Positions 36,201-51,200 of a stretch of 64,000 nt of DNA are shown here, piece after piece. Both the position numbers and the translations under genes were made by a program. Below the pieces are notes generated by a model, which ran no database searches, was not told where the DNA came from, and was given only the letters and a program-made list of their open reading frames with translations. Source of the DNA: Paenibacillus sp. P25 (lineage in GTDB: Bacteria; Bacillota; Bacilli; Paenibacillales; NBRC-103111). The first letter of the stretch is position 1, and every line of letters starts with the position of its first letter. Where the stretch lies: assembly GCA_024704175.1 (NCBI GenBank), contig CP085629.1:2170001-2234000 (forward strand). Direction: 5' to 3'.

Positions 36201-39200
36201 CTTTACACCGGTTTTGGAGTGGATATCCGCCAAGCCCTTCGTCCAGTCCCAGCGCTCCTTCGGAATCTCTACGATACAATTCTTGCCTTCCACGATGTTG
36301 CTCCAAAATTCATTCACATCCCCGGCCATGGGAAACATGCCGCTTATGCCTACGATCGCAATAGGCTCCGGGATACCCGGATCAGATACCGGCGGCACAG
36401 AAGGCATGGATGACGATGATGCTGATGCCACAGGGCGGACAGCCTCATGGAAGGTCGTAAGGCCACGCGGCTTTCTGCGAATCAGCGGCTCTTCCTGTAC
36501 AGCCTCCACAGCCTCGGCTGCTTTCGGCTGCTCGGTCTTCCGGACTGCCGGATCGTCCGCCGGAAGCGTATCAGGCACCGTAATCGACGCGAAAGCTGCC
36601 CGGTGCTCTTCCAGCAAATAGCTGGAAAAACCGCTTAACGTCGTGTACTCAAAAAACACAGTCGGCGTCAAATCGAGCTTATACTCTTCATTCAGCATGT
36701 TGGCAAACTGCGTAAGGGTAATCGAATCGAACCCGTATTCGCTTAATTCCGAATCGACGTCGATAACCTCCGCCTTCACCTTGAGGAGCTTCGACACGGT
36801 TTGAATAAGCGTTTCCTGTACTTTGTCCAGCAGATTTGCGGCGGTATTCGGTCCATGGGAAGCGGCAGGAACCGAAGCGGCGACCGATGCAGCCGCGGTC
36901 GGCCTAGATGGCACGGATGCGGAGATCGCATCAGGGATCATTCTCGGTCTTATGCGTGACAGCATGCCTGCCATGATTAAGACCTGGGCTTTACCTGAAG
37001 CATATCCCCGATACAATGCCCGGATACCGTCCGGGGTCTGCATAGGCACCGTGCCGAGGCTCTGCAGCATGATCTTCTCAACTTCGGCGCCGACGCGCAT
37101 CCCTCCCGCTTTCCAGAGCGGCCAGTTGACGGCAAGCATTCGCCCATGTCTTAAGCCCTGAGTACGCCAGCTCATTTCGATAGGCGGCATACGCATCCAT
37201 GAACGCATTGGCGGCGGAGTAATCCGACTGACCCGGATTTCCCAGCGCTCCGGCCACGGACGAGAAAGCGATCAAGAAGTCCAGCGGCATATCCTTGCTG
37301 GCTTCGTCCAAATTCACCAGTCCGGCCGCCTTGGAGGACAGGACCTCCCGCAGTTCCTCCGCCGATTTCTTCACGATAAGATTGTCGCGGATGATCCCAG
37401 CCGCATGGATGATTCCATTCAAGGCGCCGTGCTCCTCGCGGATACTCTTAAGCAGGCTTGTCACCTGCTGCAGGCTCGTTACATCGGCCTGCCTGTACTC
37501 CACTGCGGCGCCGAGAGCCCGAAGCTCATCCAAGCCGGACTCCTTCTCAGGAGAAAGCGGTGAACGTCCTGTGAGGATCAGCGCCGCTCCCCGGGCCTTT
37601 TCCGCAATTTCTTTGGCAAAAATGAGACCAAGTCCTCCCGCTCCGCCGGTAATTACATAAACTCCGTTATCTTTCCACGGAAGGGCTGGCTCCTCCGGCG
37701 CGGTCAATTCATTCCAGACGGCAATCCACCGTTTGCCGTTCCGGTACCGGATTCGATGATCCGAAGGGCACCGACTGTTCTCTACCAGGGCGACCGCAAT
37801 ATCTTTGATGCCCGTCTCCATCTCGATGACCTGGCCGACCAGCTTAGAGTTTTCCGACTGAGCCGCTTTCAGCAGGCCGGCAAGTCCGGAGAAAAGGTCG
37901 CCGTTCACCCTGCGAGAATACGACAACCTGAAGCAGCACTTTCTCCTTCGGCTTCTCCGCGAATACGCTCTGGATTACTTCTAAGATGCGCCCGGCATAG
38001 GTCATGTAGCGCTCGCCAACGCTTCCGGGCCGGGATTCCAGACGGATGCAGCGTGCCCCGCTCAGCCGTTGTTCTACACCCTCGCATAAAGCCGGCTCCG
38101 GCTCGCAAAGGAACACAAGATGCTTGGCATACCCGTGGGAGCTCGTGTCCTGCACGGGTTCCCGCTCTACCCAAACGGGCTCCAGCATCAGGATTCCGGA
38201 AGCTTCCGCCGCTCCGGACGAACCGGTGCCGCCACCCAGCATCCGCGTAGAAAATCCCTTCATCCGCACAAAGACGTTTCCGTTATCGTCACACAGATCG
38301 ATGTCCAGCTTCTGAACCTTGCTGTCAGACTTATGGCCCTCGCTGTACCGGATCAGCGCCCAAGCCTCGGAGGGACAGTCGCCGAACAGCTCCAGCTCCT
38401 CCAGTGCAAAAGGCAATCCGGCCTTGATCGGCGTGGAATCTTCATGATCCAGGTTCATCATAAGGCAAACCGTCGCCTGCAGGGCGGAATCCATCAAACT
38501 CGGGTGAATCGCAAATGCCCCTCTCGACTCCGCAGCTGCGGGGGGACCGACAGCCTGGCCATCACCCGGTCTTCTCCGGCCAGCACTTTCTCGATTCCCC
38601 GGTGTGCCGGGCCATAGTGAATTCCCATCGCCTGATACAGGTCATAGATCCGTTCCGGCGTAATTACGCTTCGGCTGCATTCCTCCAGCACCGCCTTCAT
38701 ATCCAATACCGGAAGCGGCTGTGCGGCGCTTAATACGGCGCTTCCCTGGCTGTGCAGTACCTGCTCCTCGCCCGTCCCTGCTTGGCCGCTGCAAATTTCG
38801 TAAGCAATCTCCCCGCTCTCCTCGGCGAACAGATCGATATGCACCTGCACCGGCCGATCCTCCACAGCTATAGGCCGGGCCCATACGACATGTTTGAGCC
38901 GCACAGTTGTCCGGCCAGTCGCAGGAGCGTGTCCGGCTTGCTCTACAGCCGCTCGCGCCATCTCCAGATAAGCCACGCCGGGCAGCACCGGCTGTCCCTT
39001 CACGACATGATCGGCCAGGAAAAACTCCTTGCCCGTAAATACCGAGCTGAAGCGCACACCCGCAAGATCGGATGTATTCCGGTGCAGTAAAGGATGAATC
39101 GCGGAGTTCTCAGGAGCCGCTGCACCGCTACTGCCGCCGGCCGCGCCTTCGATCTCGGGAATCCAGTACGGCTCCCCGCTGAAAGGATAGGCCGGCAAGC

Positions 39201-42200
39201 TGATGCGCCCGGGCTTCTCCTCGCCGTAGAGTTCGGTCCAGTCTACAAACAGCCCTTTCACCCACAGCTGAAGAAGCTTGGCATGCTTACCTCGCCGCAC
39301 CCATTTCACGACCGCTTCCCGGATTTCTTCATCGGCTTCGAAGACGGCCATCGTTTCCTTGTTGCGCTTGACCTGTCCGCGGAAGATGTCAAGGTTCTGC
39401 TCCCGGCCGTTAATCCATTCGGACAGCTTGTCTTCAAGCTCCCTGAGGGAGCCGACCAGCAGGGCCAAGCGTTCCTCCATCGCCTCGCGACCGACCTGAA
39501 GAGTAAACGCGATACCGGCCAGGTCGGCATCCGACAGCTGGCGCTCACGGATAGCGGCCAGCGGCCGGGAAGCCTGCTCACGGAGCGTGTCCTCGTTCCT
39601 GGCCGATAAGACGATCATCGCCGGATGGTGCGGGCTAACGGAAATTTGCGGCCGCCCGTTTGCTTCAGGCCGCGGAACATATTCCTCAATAACGACATGC
39701 GCGTTAGCCCCACCCGCGCCGAAGGACGAAATGCCCGCCCGTCTCGGAACCTCGCGACCATTCACCTCGGGACGCTTCCAAGGCTCGGTTCTATCCTGAA
39801 CGACAAAGGGGGTTCGCTCAAAATCGATATTCGGGTTAAGCCCGGTCGCCGTGCATTACATTTTTCACGAGCGTCCGGTGCTTTAATTGCAGCAGCACCT
39901 TGGTCAGCTGAGCGATTCCCGCCGCCGCCTCCGCATGGCCGATATTCGATTTGACGGAGGAAATCGAGCAATATCCCGTCTCTTCCGTATATTTGCCGAA
40001 CACATCGGTCAGACCTTTAATCTCAATCGGGTCGCCTAAAGACGTTCCGGTGCCGTGAGCTTCAATGCAGCTGACGGTTCGCGGGTGAATCCCGCTTTGC
40101 TGCAGGGCCGTTTCAATAGCCAGCGACTGGGACACCGGACTCGGCACCGTGTACCCGTTGGTTCGGCCGGCATGGCTGACGGCGGTGCCTTTGATGACTC
40201 CGTAGATGAAGTCGTTGTCCTTAACCGCTTCCTGCAGCGGCTTAAGGAACACGGCGCCTACCGCTTCAGCCGGAACGTAACCCGTCCCTCCTTCGGAGAA
40301 CGCCCGGCGACGCCCGTCCGACGCGCTGAACTGTCCCTGCGACAAGGTGATGTATTTGCTCGGATGCAGCGACAAATTGACTCCGCCGGCAATTGCCATG
40401 CGGGACTGGCCGTTCCGGATGCTTTCGCAGGCCAGATGAACCGCATACAGTGACGACGAGCAGGCCGTATCCACCGTCAGGCTGGGACCGGTAAAATTCA
40501 TGATATAAGAAACCCTGTTGGCGATGGAGAACGTTTGGCTCGGCGCCATGTAGGCCGGTTTCCCGGCGCGAATGGCGGCTTCCGCCATAAACAGCTGGTA
40601 GTTATTGAAGGTCGCTCCGGCAAAGACGCCGATTTGATTGCCGTATCCGTCCCTTTGGAGGGATTCCCGGGTGTAGCCGGCATCTTCCATACAGCTCCAG
40701 GCGATCTCCAGAAACAACCGTTCCTGCGGGTCCATATACATCGCTTCCAGCGGCGAAATGTTGAAAAAGAGCGGATCGAAATACTCGATGCGGTCCAAAA
40801 ATCCGCCCCATTTGCTGTAGCTGAGGCCTTTCTTAACGGCTTCGGTCCGGTTCGGTTCGAAGAAGCCCTCCAGCTTCCAACGGCCGGGCGGAATTTCTTC
40901 GATGCAGTCTTTTCCTTCCAGCAGGTTCCGCCAGAATTGGTCCAGCGTCTCCGCCTTCGGGTACCTGCCGGCCACACCGATAATGGCAATATCCGTACGA
41001 GCTCGGGCGTCAGGAACAGCACGAGCCGCGGGACGGATAGCAGACTGGGCCGGGCGGGCGGAAACTGAGGCGGTCTTCCCGGCAGGCAGGCGTTCCGCGG
41101 ACGCGGGTACCTGAAGGCCGGCTTGTGCGGCGACCGCGTCTTTGTATGCTTCAGCCAAATAAGCGGCCAAAGCTTTTACATTGTTGTATTTATAAAACAA
41201 GGTGGCGTCCAGGCCGCCTACCCAGATCTCAACTTTTTTGTTCAGAGAGGCAATCATCAGAGAATCCAGTCCCAATTCTTCAAAGGAAGCATCGTCCTCC
41301 AGCCTGCCGCCGGGAATTCCGGCAACCTCCTTAAGCAGCTTTTTCAGATGCTCCACGGCCGCGGCCGTCAATGCTCCCAACTCCATGTTACGGGAAACTT
41401 CGGGCAGCTCAACAGGCTGCACCTCATCCGGGACATACCACCTCGCCTCCTCCATCCGCAAGGGCTCCGGCATTTCGTACGTCTCCTCAGACGGTTTTAC
41501 CCAATAGTGCTCTCTTGCAAAAGGGTATCCCGGCGACCTTACCTTGCGGGGCTTCGACTGGCCGAACAGCAGATCCCATTCAAGCTCGTACCCCTGACAA
41601 TAAAAATCCGCCAGAGCGCCAAGCGTTTCGCGGTACTTGTCCCTCTCCGCCTGATCTTCCCGGCACTTCGCGAGAAGGCCGTCCGCATACTCCTGAATCG
41701 TCTTCTGCCCTTTAAAATCCCTGGGAACCTTGCCTTCAAAAAGTCCACTAGGCTTCTCACCGGCCGCGATCCGCTGCAATTGATGCACAGCGTCTTCTAG
41801 GTCCTTCACGACGATCGCGCAGCGTTGGCTGAAATGATGACGCCCTTTCAGCAGGGTATAGCTGATGGGCAGCAAATCTTCCTCGCGAAGGCCCTTGGCT
41901 TGCAGCGCCTTCGCCATATCGCGGATTTTTTCCTCCAGCGCTTCCCCGTTTTGGCCGATAGTGCAAGCAGATAATAAGGGTGACGCTCCTTAGACACTCC
42001 GGACCCGCTGCTCCGGTAATGCTGGACCACCAAATGCGCGTTCGTTCCGCTCATGCCGAAGGCGCTGACGGCGCCGGTCAGGGCTTTTCCGTCCGCCTCA
42101 AGCCAGGGCTTCCCCTGCTTGTTAACGTAGAACGGGCTTCCTTCCCACTGAATGTATCCGTTTTCCCGCTCGCAGTTCAGGCTGGCCGGTATGAATTCAT

Positions 42201-45200
42201 GGCGCATGGATAGTACGAGGCCGACCAGGCTGACCAGGCCCGAAGCGGCAAAAGCATGCCCGAAATTGGTCTTGGCCGAGGTGAGAGCGCAGTAGCCTTG
42301 TTTCTTCGTATAAGCTTTAAATGCGTCGTTCAATGCGTTGATTTCCACCGGGTCGCCCAGCTTGGTTCCCGTTCCGTGAGTCACGACATACTCGATATCT
42401 TCGGGATGAATATGGTACTGGTCGTATACCTCCTTAAGGAGGTTCATTTGCGCTACCCCGCTCGGGGCGGTAATACCGTTCGTTTTGCCGTCGTAATTGA
42501 CGCCGCTTCCGCGGATGACCGCATAGATCGGGTCCCCGTCCGCTTCCGCCTGCGAGAGCCGCTTGAGCACCACGGCGACAACCGCTTCCCCCGGAACCGT
42601 ACCGTTCGCCCGCTCGTCAAAGGCATAACATTTGCCGTCCTCGGACAGGATGCCCGCCCGGCTGATTCCCATATAAGCGTCGGGGTAAGCAGCAGGTTGA
42701 CGGCGGCGGCAATGGCGGTGTCGCTCTCCCCGCTGCGCAGGCTCATGCATGCCTGATGAACGGCAACCAAGCCGGAGGAGCAGGCGGTGTTGATGGCCAT
42801 ATTCGGACCGGACAGGTTCAGGAAATATGACAAACGTGCCGCTAAAATCGCGCTGTGAGTGGAGGTGATGGTTCCCTTGTCTTTGACGAGCAGGTGATAG
42901 TCGCCGTCCTCCACTCCTACGAACATTCCGATTTTGCCGGATTGAAGCCGGTCTGCCCCATACCCCGCGTCTTCGAGGGCCCTCCATGCCTCCTGAAGCA
43001 GAAGCCGCTGTCTAGGGTCCATCGTTTCGGCTTCCTTGGGAGGGATTTCGAAGAACATCGGATCGAACTCGCTGACGCCGGGAACCGTGCCGGACCATCG
43101 GCAGTGGATGCGGTCCGACTGATCTTCACCGTCCCGGACATAACGCCGCCAATCGAACCGGCTCTCCGGCACTTCCTTCACCGCGCTGTTCCCTTCCGCA
43201 AGGATGCTCCACATCTCGTCTATCGTTCTGGCTTCCGGAAAACGGCCGCTCATTCCTATGATGGCGATCGGCTCGTGTTCGGGCTCTGCTTCTGCCGCCT
43301 TGCTTTTCCGATAAGCCTTCCATTCGGATTTCCTGGCACCTGATAGACTCAAAGCGGCGGGAGAGCCGGAAGTGCTTGGCGAAACCGTCCGCTCCTCTGG
43401 ACTTTCCCGGTAAAATGCCTTAAGCAGTTCCCCGTGCTCGCCGGCAAAATAGCGGATCAGCTTCGCGATCGTCGAATATCCGAAGAACAGGGACGGTGTA
43501 ATCTCCATTCCATAATGACCGCTAAGAAGGGATGCAAATTCCGCCAGCCGGATGGAATCAAAGCCGAAATCGGCCAAATTGTCTTCCAAATCCAGCTTCT
43601 CGCGGGGAATTTTTAGCATTCCGCCGATCTGCTCCTTCAGATCCCACTCGAGACACTGCTCAAGATCCATGCCCTTCATTTCGGCACGCCATCCTTTGCC
43701 TGCAGGCACGGACAGTACGTTCCCGTCTAGGGGCTCCGGTACACTGGCGGAGACGTCATGGGCGTGATCGGCTAGGTCGGCCAAACCCAGAAAACGATGC
43801 ACGCGGCTCGGCAAACCTGCCAGCACCAGATACTGGGTAGAACCGCCCGAGAGGATGCGCTCGAAGGCTTCCAGGCCTTCATCCGCTTCCAGCAGGCGCT
43901 GACCGCTCGACTTCAGGTACATCTTCGTGTTCTCGCTGTCGCTGAAACCCATGCCGCCATCCTTCCATAGCGGCCAATGGATAACCACCGTTCGGCCGCT
44001 GAGCCCCCGCTTGTTCCGGTCCTGCGCGTAGGCCATCTCAAAACGGTTGCCGACCGCATAATCGCAAGCTCCGAAGTCCCCTAATACGGCCGAGGTGGAG
44101 GAGAAATAACAAATGAAATCCAGCGGATCTTCCTGTATGCACGCATCCAGCGCCAGCGTGCCTTCGATTTTAGGTGCCAGCGTTGCTTGAAAATCGGACG
44201 GATCCTTGTCCAAAATTGTATGAGGTCCCGTTACGCCGGCGGCGTGAATCACCCCGTGAATCGGACCGAAGCGTTCCCTTGCCGCGCCGAGGCTTTCTGT
44301 CATCCTCAGCGTATCGCATACATCCGCCTGCACATAGATGACCCGGCCACCCAGCTTTTCCAGCTTCCCGATGCGCGTCTGCTTTTCATCGTTCAGCGGC
44401 GATCGGCCCGTAAGGATTAAATTTGCGCCATATTTTCCGGCCATATGCTCGGCGAACAGAAGTCCAAGCCCTCCGCATGACCGCCCGTGATCAGGTAGGT
44501 TCCCCCTGCCTCAGCGGACTTTCTCCCTGCTGCGTACGGACGGGTCTGACCCGGCTGACATGTCGTCTTCCTTCCCGGTATAAGACGCTCTGTTCCGTAC
44601 CGGAAAGGAGCTCCGCCCACAGCTTCTGCAGTGCGTCCTTCACGGCCCATTCCCGCTCATGACCCTGCGGCCCTACTTGCGGCTCCTTTCCCGATTCAAC
44701 CAGTACGACACTCGTCTTAAGGCCAGGCATGACAAGACCCAGCGAACGCTCGAAGCCGATCCATGAATCCAGATGACAGCGCTCCAGATGGGTTTCATAT
44801 CGGCCGGCGAGCAGCGACCTTCTCGGCTTGAGTCTTGCGGCGCTGATCGCCTTGACCAAGCGGACAATAGAGGAGTAATCCGCAGCATGCCCGGAATCCT
44901 CGACAGCCCGCAAATACAGCACGGCATCGATGCCCTGATGATCCTCCATGACACTTCGAAGCGCCCGTTCATACGATTCTTGATCGGCGTCCGGAATGCT
45001 GTAATCCAGCGGAGAGTTCTTGGCGTACGCGGCACCTTGCGAAATAAAAATCATCTTGGCATTTGCCCCGGCAGCTTGCACGATGTCTCTTGCCGCTTGC
45101 TTGCTTTCCGGCCGCGAGAGGAAGCAAATGGCCGTTTGGACGGCTCCCGCCGGAGGTTCCGTTATTGGCTGTGGTTCCCAAACCTCTTCAAATGTCATCA

Positions 45201-48200
45201 GCTCATAGGCTTCTTCCGTACTGCCGGCCGGACTGCTTATCTGCTGCGTCTCCCGTACTGCTGCCTGAACCCCCTGTTTGCTTTTCCCGTTCCTGAGGCG
45301 CAGGCTTATGGACCTGCCTGACGAAGAGCGGGACGCTTCCGATGCCGGTGCCGATACCCAGAAATACTCCCTTGCAAAAGGGTAAGTCGGCAAACGGACG
45401 AGGTGAGGCGAGGAATTCCCATACAACTCGTTCCCGTCCAGCTCGTAACCCTGGCAGTAAAGGTCGGCCAACGCATACAACGCTTCCCGGTATTTAGCCG
45501 GATCGCCAAGCAGCGTTCGGGCTTGCCGCTGAAGCTTCTCTACGTACTGCGCAAGCATGCTCTGCCCGGTGAAATTACGAGGCACGGTCCCTTCGAACCG
45601 GTTCGGCATAGGATCCCGCTCTCCGCCGAGGCCGGTCAAAGCGAATACGGCCTCCTCCCGGCTTCTTGCCACGACGGCAATCCGGTGATGGAAGTGCTGG
45701 CGTCCCTCCAGCAAGGTATATCCGATATGAAGCAGGTCTTCATCCGCCCCTTCCCCGCTTTGCAGCATGGACACCATGTCCCGGACTTTTTGCTCAAGCG
45801 CTTCTTTCGTTTTGGCCGAAATCGGCAAAGCAGGAAATAAGGGGGCGTATGCGATGGAACCTCTATTTGCTCCTTATCATAGCTTTGAAGCACCATATGC
45901 ACGTTCGTTCCGCTCATGCCGAATGCGCTTACGGCGCCGAACCGGTGCTTCGGGCCGTCAGCCGGCCATGGCCTATTCGCTGTATTTACGTAGAAAGGAC
46001 TTTCCTTCCAATGGATATAATCGTTCGCCTGCTCGAAATTCAGGCTTGCCGGAATCGTCTCATGGCGGAAGGCCTGGACCAAATTGATCAGGTTCACCAG
46101 CCCTGAAGGGGCGAAGGTATGGCCGAAATTGGTCTTATTCGAGGTAATCGCACAATAGCCCTGTTTCGCCGTATACGGCTTGAACGCCTCATGCAGAGCA
46201 TGAATTTCAACGGGATCGCCCAGCCGGGTCCCCGTACCGTGAGTCACGACATATTCGATGTCGCCCGGATCGACACCAGATTGTTCGTAAACAGACCTCA
46301 GCGGCTCCGCTTGCGCCGCGCCGCTGGGGGCCGTGATGCCGTTCGTTTTTCCGTCATAGTTGATCCCGCTTCCCCGGATGACGGCAAGAATGGGGTCCCC
46401 ATCCCTCTCCGCCAGGGACAAACGCTTCAGTACAACGACGGCGACCGCTTCGCCGGGAACGAGCCCGTTCGCCCGCCGGTCGAAGGCAAAGATTCGGCCG
46501 TCCTTCGACAGCATACCGGCCTGACTCATCCCGATATACGGTTCGGGGGTAAGCATCAGGTTGACCCCGGTCGCTATCGCGGTATCGCATTCGCCGCTGC
46601 GCAGACTAAGACATGCCTGATGCACCGCTACCAGACCGGAGGAGCAAGCCGTATCCACCGCCATCGCGGGACCGCTCAGGTTGAGGAAGTAAGACAGCCG
46701 AGCCGCCAAAATGGCGTTGTGGTTGGACGTAATGCCTCCTTCACCCTTGGTCAGAAGCTGGTAGTCTCCTTGCTCCGCCCCGACGAACATGCCGATTTTG
46801 CCGGCCTTGAGCCTTCTTGTTCCATACCCTGCCTGCTCGAGAGCATTCCAGGCTTCCTGAAGCAGCGACCGGCCGCCTGGGGTCCATCGTCTCCGCTTCC
46901 CTGGGCGAAATCTCGAAAAACAGCGGATCGAATTCGCCGGCACCCGGAAGGCGACCGCACCATTTGGAATCGGTTTTGCCGGGAGCCTTTCCGGATTCGC
47001 TGTAATAGGCGTGCCAATCAAACCGGTCCGATGGAATTTCTCTGACCGCATTTCTGCCTTCGGCCAGAATGGACCACATTTCCTCGATGTTCCTTGCATC
47101 CGGGAACCGTCCGCTCATGCCAATGACGGCAACCGGTTCGGGAACGCCGCTTTGCGGTATGCTTTTTTCGGCGGTCATCCGGCGTGCCACCGGGCTTTCC
47201 GGTGCCTCGTGTACGGTCGAAGCCATCTCCGGTTCGAAGTAAAATTCGCGTATCTCTTCCCCATGCTTTTCCAACAAATACTCCTTGACTTTAGTTATCG
47301 AGGAATGGCCGAAGAACATGGCCGGAGAGATTTCGATTTCAAAATGCTTGGTCAGCCTTGCCGCCAAATTCGCCAGGCTGATCGAATCGAAGCCGAAATC
47401 CGCAAGATTTCTTTCGTTCTCCAGTCGCTCAGGCGGAATTTGCAGCAGTGCGCCTATATTCTCCTTCAGATCCCGCTCCAGGCACATCTCCGTGTTTAAG
47501 CCCTTCATTTCAGGCCTGCGGCCTTTGCCTGAAAAAAGCCCTTATGCGGCTTGCCGTAGCCGGTGTTTCTGTCGGGAGCTGAGCCCGTACGCTTTCCTGA
47601 CGGATAGCGGCCGCTGCGCCCTCTTGCTCCGCAATAAAATAGCGCTCCCTTGCAAAAGGATACGTCGGAAGGCTGATGCGGCGGGGCTTGACGTCCCCGT
47701 AAAGGCTGTTCCAGTCGAAATGCATCCCGCGAACCCAGAGCTCCGCGGCTCTTCTGCGGCCGTCGGGCTGGGCACCCCAATCCACCGTTCCCATATGTCC
47801 CCGCTGGGCCCGCCTTTATCGGCGTCCTTTCCATCCGGCGCAGCTCTTCCCGTATAAACGCCTTCCATGGCTTCACGGCCCTGCACATAGGCTTCCAGCT
47901 TCTCCTCCAGCTCCTGCATGGAGCCTGCGACGAGAGCCAGCCTTTCCTCCATGGCTTCCCGCCCCACCTGCAGCGTATAGGCCATATCGGCCAGACTGCC
48001 GTCCGTCCATGGTTCGGTGCGGATATGCTCCAGGAGCTGTTCCGCTTTTTCTTCCAGCTGTGCCGGGGTCCGGGCAGACAGCGGGATAATCGCCGGATTC
48101 TCAGGAGAAACCACAATCCTGGGAACTCCCCGTCTTCAAGTACAAACTCCTCCAGAATCACATGCGCATTGGCGCCGCCCGCCCCAAAGGACGAAACCCC

Positions 48201-51200
48201 TGCGGTTCTCGGATATTCTCTGCTCTCACCGTCCACGGGAATGACCGGCCGCTTCCATTCCTTCAGTTGCTGCTGGACGACAAAGGGCGTTTTGGCGAAA
48301 CGGATATTCGGGTTCAGCTCCTGGGAGTGCAGGCTCGGCACAAGCATTTTGTGTTTCATTTGCAGGACGATCTTGGTTAACCCGGCGATGCCTGCCGCCG
48401 CTTCCAAATGGCCAATGTTGGATTTCGCGGAGCCGATGGCGCAAAAACCGGTGTCCTTCGTATCCTTGGAAAAAGCTTGGGTAAGCCCCGTGATTTCAAT
48501 CGGATCACCGAGGTCGGTGCCTGTCCCGTGTGCTTCGATATAGCTGACCGTTCTGGCATGGATCCCGGCTTTGTCCAGCGCGGCCCGAACAAGCTCGCCT
48601 TGCGCGTTCGGATTAGGCACCATATAGCCGTTCGTTTTCCCGCCGTGATTCACGCTGGTGCTGCGAATGACCGCATAGATCGGGTCCTCGTCCGCGATGG
48701 CGCGTGCCAGAGGCTTGAGTACGATAACGCCGACCCCCTCCCCGGGGACGAAGCCGTTAGCGCCTTTGCCGAAGCTCTTGCACCTTCCGTCCTGCGACAG
48801 CATCTTCTGCGCGCTTAGTACATAATAGTTCGACGGATGCAGATACAGGTTGACCCCGCCCGCCAGCGCCATTTCACATTCGCCCCGGTAAAGATGCTCG
48901 CAGGCTTCGTGAACTGCAGTCAGCGAGGAGGAGCACATCGTATCCACCGGCATGCTCGGTCCGTTCAGATTGAAGAAGTACGATACCCGGTTGGCGACGG
49001 AACTGAACGACGTATACGGATTGACAGGCTCGCCGCGTTCCCGTAAACGGGAGCCGTATAAATCGTAGCCCGTTTTCGTGATCCCCGCGAACACGCCGAC
49101 CCTGCGGTTATGCCTTGCAGCCAGCATCTCTCTAGTGTATCCCGCATCTTCCAGCGCTTCCCAGCAGGACTCAAGGAACAAGCGCTCTTGGGGGTCCATC
49201 ATCATTGCTTCGCGGGGCGAAATATGAAAGAACAGCGGATCGAATTCGGCAAAGCCCTCCAGAAAGCTCCCCATTTGCTGTAGCTAATACCTCGCGCAGC
49301 CGCCTCTTCCGGGTCCGGGTCGTAGAATCCGTCGAGCGGCCAGCGGTCTCCGGGGATTTCGCTAATGCAGTCCTTACCGGCCTTCAAATTTTCCCAATAC
49401 TGCTTCAGATTTCGGGCATGCGGGTACCTTCCGCTCATACCGATAATGGCGATGGGCTCCCGGCCGCTCTGCTGCGGCTCCTCCCATTTCTTCGTTCCAT
49501 ACGCGGGTTCACGGGTAAAAAAGGCGCTCTTCTGCTTCTTCCGGTCCTTTAGCGATACAAGCACAGGAAATCCAGTCGCCGTCCTCTGCAGCCTCAGGGA
49601 CGACGAAGGCTTCATCCGGGCCCGAACGCTCCCTGTCCTGCCGGTCCAAGCCGGTCCATTCCGCGCAGCGATCCGGATGCTCCGCAAGCAGGTGCTCAAT
49701 TACGTCCCCTAACGTTTGATACTCATAAAACAGCGTTTTCGACAGCTCCCCAAAAATTTGCTCCAACCGTCCGTTCAGTTGGTTGATCAGGATGGAGTCG
49801 ATGCCGTAGCTCTCGAGAGGCTCCCGGATATCGATTCGGGAAGCGCTCATACCCGCAACCTCTCCGAACAGGGTCTTGAACCGGCTCACCGTTTCGGCTT
49901 TCAGAACGGCCGGATCTACCGCAAGCTCCGCCTTCATACTGCGCGCTGTTTCCTGCCCTGCCGCTGTCCCTGTGGCCAGCAGCTTTTCCCTAATTCGGCG
50001 GGCGTCCCCGGCAACGACAAGCACCCGGTCGCAGCCGGAAGCGAGTCCTTGGTAAAACACGCGGATGCCGGCTTCCGTCTCCATCGCATGCATCCCCCAG
50101 CTGCGCAGCATCCGGTCCTGCGTCTCCTGGTCCGTGAGCATCCCGCCTTCTTTCCAGAGAGGCCAACCGATGGACAAAGTCCGCCCTTGACGCCGGTTGA
50201 CGGCCGCAAGCGTATTCCGGTACCCCGCATATGCATCCATAAAAGCATTGGCGGCGGCATAATCGGCCTGCCCCGGGTTTCCCAGGCTGCCCGGCGCCGA
50301 GGAGAAAAGCGCGAAGAAATCGAGCGGCATATCGCGCGTCGCCAAATCAAGGTTAACAAGTCCCGTAACCTTTGGAGCCAACACCTGATGAAGCTCTTCT
50401 GCGGTTTTCCGCAGCAGGAAAGAATCGCGAACCACGCCTGAACTATGGATCACCCCGTTCAGCTTCCCATACTGCCCCTTGATGCTTCGGATCAGACCGT
50501 CCGCTTGTTCCTTGATGCTGATGTCCAGCTGTTCATATTGTACGCGGGCACCGAGGGACCTTAGATCATTCAAGCGAGCTTCCTTCTCCCTGCTGAGAGG
50601 TGAGCGGCCGGCAAGAATCAAGACGGGGCGGGGTGCGCGCCGGGCAATTTCTTCCGCGAATATTAGGCCGAGCCCCCTGCGCCGCCGGTAATGAGATAAA
50701 CGCCCCCGTCTTTCCAGGGGACGGCGGCTTCTACTGAAGGAACAGCAGCTTCGCGCCAGCCCGCGACCCGGCATTGTCCTCCTTGATACCGGAAGGCGCC
50801 TTCCTTCCGCCACTTGCTGCATTCAAGAAGACGGCTTGCCAGCCCTTCGGCCGTCACATCCGGCTCCGTTTCGATCAGCTCGCCCCACGATCCGGGGATT
50901 CTCCAAATGCGCCGTTTGAAGGATGGCATACAGCCCGGTGAACAGACGGTGCTCCTCTTGACTTGAAACAGCCAGCTGGATTAAAACATCCCCTCTGGGC
51001 TTTTCCTCCAATAGACGTTGGACGACCTCGAGTATCCGGGACGCAGCGACCTGATATCTTGCATCCATCCCAGAACCCGAAGACGGCAAGCACGATACAT
51101 TCCGCGCCGGATATCCGCGTACGAATACTTTCCAGGTCCATAGGATCCAAACCGCCAAGCAGCACAAGATGCCGGCTGTAGCCGGGTGCCTTAAGCTCCT

